NCBI GenBank assembly: GCA_049663805.1
Contig: JBATEB010000264.1
Coordinates: 1 to 25,764, forward strand
Reading direction: 5' to 3'
DNA length: 25,764 nucleotides
Source: VBDM01 sp049663805
GTDB lineage: Bacteria; Pseudomonadota; Gammaproteobacteria; Burkholderiales; SG8-39
Shown here: piece by piece, positions 20,798 through 25,764 of the stretch
How positions within the stretch are numbered: the first letter of the stretch is position 1
How the letters are laid out: every line of letters begins with the position of its first letter
Translations under genes and position numbers: made by a program
Notes under the pieces: model-generated
Told to the model about the DNA's origin: nothing
Seen by the model: the letters and a program-made list of their open reading frames with translations, nothing else
Database searches by the model: none

Positions 20798-21058
20798 ATG
20801 AACAAGCGAAAGAGGGCGAACGGAGTCATCCGGCCGATCAAGACCAGGCGCGACTACGAGGGCGCCTCGTCCGTGGTCAAGCGACTGTCCGGGCAGGCCG
20901 GCCGCGATTCCAAAGCCGAGCAGCGTCTGCAGGCGCTGCTGAAGGAGCTGGACAGGTTCGACGAGGAGGTGGACGATCTGGGTGCGGACAACGCCGGGGA
21001 CTACGAGTACGCCGGGCCTCGCAGGCGGTGGTCCGACGATGGTTCGAACGACGCTTGA
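20798..21058 (+). CDS. Small protein resembling the N-terminus of HigA-type antitoxins
   Basis: This 86-residue protein contains VIRPIKTRRDYEGASSVVKRL (10-30) and AEQRLQALLKELDRFDEE. This is similar to the segment before the helix-turn-helix in HigA-like antitoxins (IRPIKTExDYExAL). The DNA-binding domain that should follow is absent; the chain ends instead in an acidic, Tyr/Asp-rich tail. GGGAG lies about 10 bases before the ATG. No toxin gene lies next to it. It may be a stand-alone relative or a truncated antitoxin; the gene itself is likely real. Confidence 0.6.
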   Translation: MNKRKRANGVIRPIKTRRDYEGASSVVKRLSGQAGRDSKAEQRLQALLKELDRFDEEVDDLGADNAGDYEYAGPRRRWSDDGSNDA

Positions 21059-21172
21059 CGGGATCTCCCGCGGAGCGGCAGGCCGGCTTCTCCCAGGCCC
21101 TGGAGCGGCCGCCGGATCTCCCTGATTCGGTCCCGGTGCCGCGTTCGCCGCGCACTCCCCGGCCGACATCAA

Positions 21173-22582
21173 ATGCTGTCTCGTGATTCAATCGTGTCGC
21201 TGCTGCGCCGCGTTCGGGAGAGCGTCGAGCGGGGACGGCAGCGCTGGGGGCTTCCTGCCGTCGGGCTTTTGTCTTTTCTTGCGCTTGGAGCGGGCGGAAG
21301 CGCGATCCTTTCCCTTCAGACGAGCGCCCTCGATGCGCACCGGAAGATCGAGATGATTTCCCTGGGATCCGTGATCCAGGCGCGGTTGGCCCGCGAGCTG
21401 AACGGGGTGATCTTCCTGAGCGGAGGACTGCGCAGCTACCTCGTTGGAAAAAACGGACGACTGGACCGCGCCGAAGTCGAAGGCATCCTCAAGGCGCTCC
21501 ACGACGAGGCGCGCTACATACGCACCTTCGCCGTCGCGGTCGGAACGCGTATCGTCTACGTCTACCCGATCGGGGGGAACGAGAAAGTCATCGGTCTCAA
21601 CTATCGCGACCTACCCGCACAGTGGCCGGGGGTCAGGCGCGTTATCCAGGGGGGCACGCCGGTCCTGCTTGGCCCGCTGGACCTCGTTCAGGGCGGACGC
21701 GGGCTCATCTACCGCATGCCTGTCCGGGTGGGGGGAAAGTACTGGGGGCTGGTGTCCGTCGTCATCGATTCCGATCTGCTGCTGAGGGAGGCGCTCAAAG
21801 GCGTCGCGTCGGAGGACATCGAGATTGCGGTGCGCGGAAAGGACGGTCGGGGAAGCAAAGGCAACGTGTTCTGGGGCTCGGAGGAAGTCTTCGAGGACGA
21901 CGCCGAGCAGGTCGGGGTCGACGTGCCCGGGGGTAAGTGGATCGTCGCGATGAGGTACAACGCCCCGGGCGGCGCGGAAAGCAGGATCGGGCTGCTTCTC
22001 GGCGCAATTTGGCTGCTCGCCGCGCTGCTCGGCTGGGGCATGTACGCCTTCCTCGTGCAGCGCGCGCGGCTCGCGCACCTCGCCCTGTTCGACGCGCTGA
22101 CGGGACTGCCCAACCGGACGCTGATCGAGGACCGCATGGGCCGTGCGATTTCCAACCAGCGCCGCGAAAGCTCGACCGTGTCCGCGCTCCTTTTTGCCGA
22201 TCTCGACGGATTCAAGAGCATCAACGACCGATTCGGGCACCGCGCGGGAGATGCGGTCCTGCGAGGCGTCGCCGCGCGGACGACGCGCGCGGTTCGCGAC
22301 GTGGACAGCGTCGGCCGCTGGGGCGGGGACGAGCTGATCGTGGTTCTGGAGAACGCCGACCGGAAGAAGATTCCCGAGTTGATCGAGCGCGTGCGCGACG
22401 CGATCGAGGCGCCGATCGACTATGCCGGACGCCAGCTCGCCGTCGGCGCCTCGATCGGCACGGTGATCGTCCCGGACGACGGCGAGTCGGCGATCGATCT
22501 CATCCGCCTGGCCGACCGCCGGATGTACGAGGACAAGCAGAAACGACAGCGCTCGGGCGGGCGCAAACCGTCGGCGGCTTAG
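21173..22582 (+). CDS. CHASE-domain diguanylate cyclase with GGDEL site
   Basis: This 469-residue inner-membrane signalling protein has a first helix at about 27-48 and a periplasmic CHASE-like sensor (about 70-250; ELNGVIFLSGGLRSYL and VIGLNYRDLPAQWPGV are typical). A second helix lies at 272-294, and a GGDEF domain at about 300-460. The signature is GGDEL (384-388), with Leu replacing Phe. The metal-binding Asp343 (FADLDGFKSIND) and the inhibitory site RDVD (375-378), five residues before GGDEL, are intact. It should make cyclic di-GMP in response to an external small ligand, if the Leu is tolerated. Its last codons overlap the stop of the convergent small gene by 4 bases. No obvious ribosome site precedes the ATG. 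Confidence 0.9.
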   Translation: MLSRDSIVSLLRRVRESVERGRQRWGLPAVGLLSFLALGAGGSAILSLQTSALDAHRKIEMISLGSVIQARLARELNGVIFLSGGLRSYLVGKNGRLDRAEVEGILKALHDEARYIRTFAVAVGTRIVYVYPIGGNEKVIGLNYRDLPAQWPGVRRVIQGGTPVLLGPLDLVQGGRGLIYRMPVRVGGKYWGLVSVVIDSDLLLREALKGVASEDIEIAVRGKDGRGSKGNVFWGSEEVFEDDAEQVGVDVPGGKWIVAMRYNAPGGAESRIGLLLGAIWLLAALLGWGMYAFLVQRARLAHLALFDALTGLPNRTLIEDRMGRAISNQRRESSTVSALLFADLDGFKSINDRFGHRAGDAVLRGVAARTTRAVRDVDSVGRWGGDELIVVLENADRKKIPELIERVRDAIEAPIDYAGRQLAVGASIGTVIVPDDGESAIDLIRLADRRMYEDKQKRQRSGGRKPSAA

Positions 22583-22809
22583 GATCCCCAGGTCAGCCGA
22601 ACTCGTTGCTCCAGGTCGCGGTCGACCAGCTCGTCGCGTCCGCGGAGCGTGATCGAGTACTGGCCCTGGCCGATGACCTCCGCGCAGCGCAGCAGGGTCA
22701 ACCTGCGCGCGACGCTTTGCGGAACGCCCCGCAGGGGCACGTTCTCCGTCCTCGCGATGCGCATCTTGCAAAGCCAGTTGATATCCTCGGTCGTCAGCCT
22801 GCGGTCCAC
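22579..22809 (-). CDS. Small winged-helix-like protein, unknown
   Basis: This 76-residue protein starts at a GTG that has a perfect AAGGAGG exactly 5 bases upstream. A longer ATG start at 22824 would place this Shine-Dalgarno inside the gene and has none of its own. The chain has a helical half (RLTTEDINWLCKMRIARTENV, then VPQSVARRLTLLRCAEVI) and a strand turn (GQYSITLRGRDELVDRD), which looks like a small winged helix. A regulatory or DNA-binding role is possible but unproven. It shares the bases CTTAG with the end of the diguanylate cyclase on the other strand. The palindrome at 23003-23020 lies about 195 bases upstream. Confidence 0.65.
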   Translation of the reverse strand: MDRRLTTEDINWLCKMRIARTENVPLRGVPQSVARRLTLLRCAEVIGQGQYSITLRGRDELVDRDLEQRVRLTWGS

Positions 22810-23002
22810 GCCTGCCTCCTTCATTGCCAAAATCAGCGGCCAGGGCCGGAATCGAGCATTCCTTGTGCCATGTGTGAAAAATAGCGTGGAATCAGCAACG
22901 TAGCGCATCAAACCCGAATCCGGGAACACGAAATCCGTCGCCGCGCCACGACGCAGCGCCGCAGCTCCGATGCTACGGTATTGATCCGGTGGAATTTTTC
23001 TC

Positions 23003-23020
23003 TGTCGCGGCGCGGCGACA
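23003..23020. promoter_or_regulatory. 18-bp inverted repeat, possible operator (copy 2)
   Basis: TGTCGC-GGCGCG-GCGACA has the same arms and spacing as the perfect palindrome at 4771-4788. It lies in the 277-base gap between the end of the EamA gene and the start of the small winged-helix-like gene, both on the minus strand. The same gap also holds GCGACCC/GGGTCGC arms at 23042-23048 and 23074-23080, with a 25-base gap, of unclear meaning. Confidence 0.4.
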
Positions 23021-23086
23021 TTGACCCCGGGGGCCTCATTCGCGACCCGAGCGGCCTCGATTCGGCGGGTGCTGGGTCGCTGAAGT

Positions 23087-23944
23087 TCATCCCCTGGCGA
23101 GGCTCGCGAGCGCCGCCAGCGCCGCGATCAGGCCCGCGGCCTTTCGCGCCGTGAATCGTTCCCGCAGAAAGAAGAACCCGAGGAGCGCGGTCACGACGAA
23201 GCCCATCTGCGCGATCGGCACGACGACGCTCGCCTCGCCGGTCTCCAGCCCCTTCGCGAGGAACGTAAATGCGACCACGAGCAGCGCCGCGGCGAACGGG
23301 GCATGGCGCCACGCCGCCCGCGCGGGTCGGATGCCGCGGTCGACGCAAGCCGCGAAGGCGGTGGAGAGGGTCACGGCGACGGCGCCCTGGGCCACCACCA
23401 GCGCGATCGGCGCCGCGCCGTCGCGCAGGCCGAGCTTGTAGGTGAAACTCGCGATCCCGACCGCCACGGTCGCGACGAGCACGCGCGCCAGGGACGCGCG
23501 GTTCTCGCGCGAGCGGTAGTTGCCCGCCGGCTCCTTGAGCAGCAACCAGACCGCGACGAGGACCAGCGCGAGGCCCGCGAGCTTCGAGGCGGTGAGCGGC
23601 TCGTGCAGGATCAAGACCGCGAGCGCGACGGTCACCGCGAAGCTCAGCCTGAAAATCGTCGCGTTGGTGCTCACCGAGCCGTGCTTCAGGCTCCAGGCGA
23701 AGTTGTAGTACCCGACGACGACCAGCACCCCGGCGACCGCGCCCCAGAGCGCGGCGACGCTGAATGCGAGCGTGCCCGAGATGAGACCGTACGCGAGCGC
23801 GGCCGAGCTGAAGAACCAGGTCTGCACCATCAGGAACTGATGCGGCGGCGCGCCGGCCGTTGCGCCGCGCTTGTAGACGAAGTCGGCCGCTCCGTAGAGC
23901 AGCATTGCGCCGAGCGCGAATTCGATTCCCTTGCCCAAGTTCAA
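23087..23944 (-). CDS. EamA/DMT-superfamily transporter
   Basis: About 285 residues form ten membrane helices in two EamA repeats: the first from IEFALGAMLLYGAADFVYKR, the second from LARVLVATVAVGIASFTYKLGLRDGAAP. The end-of-repeat motif is seen twice, as TVALAVLILHEPLTASKLAGLALVLVAVWLL and VTALLGFFFLRERFTARKAAGLIAALAALA. These proteins move small metabolites such as amino acids or sugars; the direction and substrate are unknown. The start is uncertain. No ATG lies at the first helix, so TTG at 23944 is used (a second TTG is two codons on). The open frame upstream to 24148 is not membrane-like. It is divergent from the glycosyltransferase gene. Confidence 0.85.
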   Translation of the reverse strand: MNLGKGIEFALGAMLLYGAADFVYKRGATAGAPPHQFLMVQTWFFSSAALAYGLISGTLAFSVAALWGAVAGVLVVVGYYNFAWSLKHGSVSTNATIFRLSFAVTVALAVLILHEPLTASKLAGLALVLVAVWLLLKEPAGNYRSRENRASLARVLVATVAVGIASFTYKLGLRDGAAPIALVVAQGAVAVTLSTAFAACVDRGIRPARAAWRHAPFAAALLVVAFTFLAKGLETGEASVVVPIAQMGFVVTALLGFFFLRERFTARKAAGLIAALAALASLARG

Positions 23945-24101
23945 TCCGGCCCGTCGTTGAAATATCGCAACACTATCATCGTGCCCGCGCGGGCGTCGTC
24001 CGCCGGCGACAATTCGCGATTCCCGGGACGGCCGCATCTTCAGGGTTGCGTCAGCTTGCGTCGGTAAGATAAGCGCTTCGTTCGCTTCCACACATTCCGT
24101 C

Positions 24102-25463
24102 ATGAACAATCCCGCCGCGTCGACGCTTCCCCTGCCCGCAAGCAGCACATTCGCCGGACCGGTTTCGGATTACTGGGATCGCATCCTCGTCGTCGCCATT
24201 TTCGCGGGCATGTTGGGGCTCGCCTACGCCGCGCTCGCCACGCCGCTGCTCCAGCCGATCATCGATCTCGCGCGCAAGCACCACTGGAGCGGTTTCTGGA
24301 TCCGCCCGACGGTCATCTGGGTTGCGATGGCCCTTCTTCTGATGCTGGTGCGGACGGTGCTGTGGCTGCGCTATCGGCCCTTACCCGCAGCCTCTTTCGA
24401 AGAGGCGCCGCACCTCACCGTGGTGATACCGGCGTACAACGAAGGCGAAATGGTCGAAAGCTCGATCGTCTCGGTCGCCGCGGCGAATTACCCCAGGGAC
24501 CGTTTGCAGATCATCGCGATCGACGACGGCAGCAAGGACGACACCTGGCGCTACATCGAGCGTGCGGCGCGGCGTTATCCCGGGCTGGTCACGCCGCTGC
24601 GGCTCGCGCAAAACCAGGGCAAGCGCGCCGCGCTCGCCGAGGGCTTCCGGCGGGCGACGGGAGAGATCATCGTCACCGTGGACTCCGACAGCGTCATCGA
24701 TCGCGATACGCTGCTCGCGATGGCCGGCCCGTTTCGCGAAGCGCGGGTCGGCGCGGTCGCGGGGAAGGTCGCCGTCCACAACCGGCGCGCCGGGCTCATT
24801 CCACGCATGCTGCACGTGCGGTTCATTCTGTCGTTCGATTTCCTGCGCGGCGCGCAGTCGGTCTATGGGACGGTCCACTGCTGCCCGGGGGCGCTCGCCG
24901 CCTACCGCGCCTCGGTCGTGCGCGAGGTGCTTGTGGCTTGGGAACACCAGTCTTTTCTCGGGGTGCGCTGCACTTACGGCGAAGATCGCGCACTCACCAA
25001 CATGATCCTGGGAGCGGGCTACGACGCCGCCTACCAGCGCACCGCACTGGTGCGCACGATGGCGCCGACGACCTACGGCAAGCTGTGCAAGATGCTTCTG
25101 CGCTGGGATCGCAGCTACATCCGCGAGGAGTTCCGCTTCGCCAAGCTGATCTGGAGGCGCCCCTTCGTCTCCCGCCTGATGTCGATCTACGAGAGCACGG
25201 TCACCAACCTGCGTTTCCCCGTGGCGTATTCCGCCATGACCCTGTGGGCGGTGAACGCGTTCAACGATCCCGGCTCGGTGCTGCGGATGCTGCTCGCGAT
25301 CATGGTCGGCGCGACGCTCTATGCGATGTACTACCTCAGAAGCGAGCGTTCCTGGGATTTCGTTTTTGGAATCCTCTACGCCTATTTCTCGTTTTTCGCG
25401 CTGTCCTGGATCTTTCCGTACGCGGCGCTGACGCTGCGCGCGCGCGGCTGGCTGACGCGCTAG
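24102..25463 (+). CDS. Membrane glycosyltransferase family 2, HasA/NodC-like
   Basis: This 453-residue protein has two N-terminal helices (about 28-50 and 68-90), a GT-A domain (about 104-340) and three C-terminal helices (about 370-450). Donor-binding residues are seen in VVIPAYNEGE (108-117), AIDDGSKDDTW (139-149), DSDS with the metal-binding DxD (194-197) and the catalytic-base motif GED (293-295). RWDRSYIRE (334-342) matches the Q/RxxRW region of hyaluronan and NodC-type synthases, although the usual first Gln is Met (MLLRW). It probably builds and exports a beta-linked polysaccharide of amino sugar or uronic acid type. It stands without other polysaccharide genes. A possible promoter lies in the AT-richer gap near 24046-24073 (TTGCGT repeats and TAAGATAA), too poorly spaced to call. 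Confidence 0.88.
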   Translation: MNNPAASTLPLPASSTFAGPVSDYWDRILVVAIFAGMLGLAYAALATPLLQPIIDLARKHHWSGFWIRPTVIWVAMALLLMLVRTVLWLRYRPLPAASFEEAPHLTVVIPAYNEGEMVESSIVSVAAANYPRDRLQIIAIDDGSKDDTWRYIERAARRYPGLVTPLRLAQNQGKRAALAEGFRRATGEIIVTVDSDSVIDRDTLLAMAGPFREARVGAVAGKVAVHNRRAGLIPRMLHVRFILSFDFLRGAQSVYGTVHCCPGALAAYRASVVREVLVAWEHQSFLGVRCTYGEDRALTNMILGAGYDAAYQRTALVRTMAPTTYGKLCKMLLRWDRSYIREEFRFAKLIWRRPFVSRLMSIYESTVTNLRFPVAYSAMTLWAVNAFNDPGSVLRMLLAIMVGATLYAMYYLRSERSWDFVFGILYAYFSFFALSWIFPYAALTLRARGWLTR

Positions 25464-25511
25464 CCGAAGCGCCGACGCCCCGCTCCATCAAGCGGAACTT
25501 CGTCCGCCAAC

Positions 25512-25540
25512 TTGCCAAGAACGATATAGACAAATATAGT
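25512..25540 (+). promoter_or_regulatory. Sigma70-type promoter for the YeeE/YedE gene
   Basis: TTGCCA (25512-25517) and TATAGT (25535-25540) are separated by exactly 17 bases. The segment is a marked AT-rich island in GC-rich DNA. A start near 25547 would give a leader of about 73 bases before the GTG at 25620. ATATAG is present twice, ten bases apart, overlapping the -10. Confidence 0.6.
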
Positions 25541-25619
25541 CGGTCGGCGAGTGCGACGATCCTCGATGCTCGTGGCGTGCGCGGAATTCCGTGCGCGCTC
25601 CACCCTCTGGGGACATACC

Positions 25620-25764
25620 GTGTCGATTGCATGGAATGCCTTCACCCCCGTGTCCGCTCTGATCGGCGGCGCGATCATCGGCGTCGCCGCCGGTCTTTTT
25701 CTTCTGCTGAACGGCCGCATCGCCGGTGTCAGCGGCATTCTCGGCAGCCTGCTGCGTCCGCAAT
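25620..25764 (+). CDS. YeeE/YedE-family transporter, N-terminal part (cut by window end)
   Basis: The last 145 bases read 48 codons from GTG. SIAWNAFTPVSALIGGAIIG is followed by VAAGLFLLLNGRIAGVSGIL and GSLLRPQ. This is the characteristic start of YeeE/YedE proteins, with the NGRIAGVSGI motif of the first repeat. The family includes thiosulfate importers (TsuA) and sulfur-trafficking proteins. GGGGA lies about 7 bases before the GTG. The rest of the gene lies beyond the window, so completeness cannot be judged. Confidence 0.75.
   Translation, partial: MSIAWNAFTPVSALIGGAIIGVAAGLFLLLNGRIAGVSGILGSLLRPQ

Noticed and set aside
20621..21172. N-terminal extension of the hypothetical membrane protein frame
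   Set aside because: Pro/Arg-rich, antisense to the HigA-like small gene and its upstream region; the membrane protein begins at 20620.
25525..25540. ATATAG direct repeat as a BigR/ArsR-type operator for the YeeE gene
   Set aside because: It is a direct, not inverted, repeat, and overlaps a good -10; no ArsR gene is visible in the window.

Overview
The window looks like a stretch of chromosome from a high-GC Gram-negative bacterium, most likely a betaproteobacterium. This is inferred from strong G/C third-position bias, Shine-Dalgarno led genes, outer-membrane barrels ending in Phe, a cytochrome b561/YceI pair, YfaZ, dodecin and a CRP-type regulator. No rRNA, tRNA, CRISPR array, transposase or phage gene was seen, and the exact taxon cannot be read from the sequence.

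Layout. (1) 1-3.9 kb: single-gene metabolic functions (an SDR lacking the catalytic Tyr, dodecin, DoxX, a hotdog thioesterase). These are followed by a lipoprotein cytochrome c behind a good FNR-type box, a CRP-family regulator, and a tandem pair of CRP-like sites in front of a small membrane protein. (2) 3.9-7.0 kb: three separate YceI-domain genes, one overlapping a cytochrome b561 gene, plus two small genes (one a 40-residue lipoprotein on the minus strand). (3) 7.0-10.7 kb: a minus-strand exported methyltransferase, a 31-residue membrane peptide, and a large exported alpha/beta hydrolase with its own terminator. A truncated MFS transporter remnant lies upstream of the hydrolase. (4) 10.7-11.3 kb: a YfaZ-like outer-membrane protein.

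(5) 11.4-19.2 kb is the most interesting part, a redox island. A divergent minus-strand gene encodes a membrane-anchored iron-sulfur flavoprotein. The plus strand carries a tightly packed run: a membrane protein with the two H-x13-H pairs of di-heme transmembrane reductases, a 21-heme exported cytochrome, a 12- or 13-heme exported cytochrome, a small exported beta-rich protein, and a large exported SPOR-TPR-beta-barrel protein. Read together (inference), they could carry electrons from cytoplasmic NAD(P)H or ferredoxin across the inner membrane, through a 33-34 heme periplasmic relay anchored to peptidoglycan, to or through the outer membrane. The parts differ from classical MtrCAB/PioAB conduits.

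(6) 19.2-25.8 kb: rhomboid protease, an unrecognised membrane protein, a HigA-N-terminus-like small protein, a CHASE-GGDEL diguanylate cyclase, a small DNA-binding-like protein, an EamA transporter, a HasA/NodC-like family 2 glycosyltransferase, and the first 48 codons of a YeeE/YedE transporter behind a good sigma70 promoter. Two widely separated copies of the palindrome TGTCGC-N6-GCGACA (4771 and 23003) suggest a shared, unidentified regulator.
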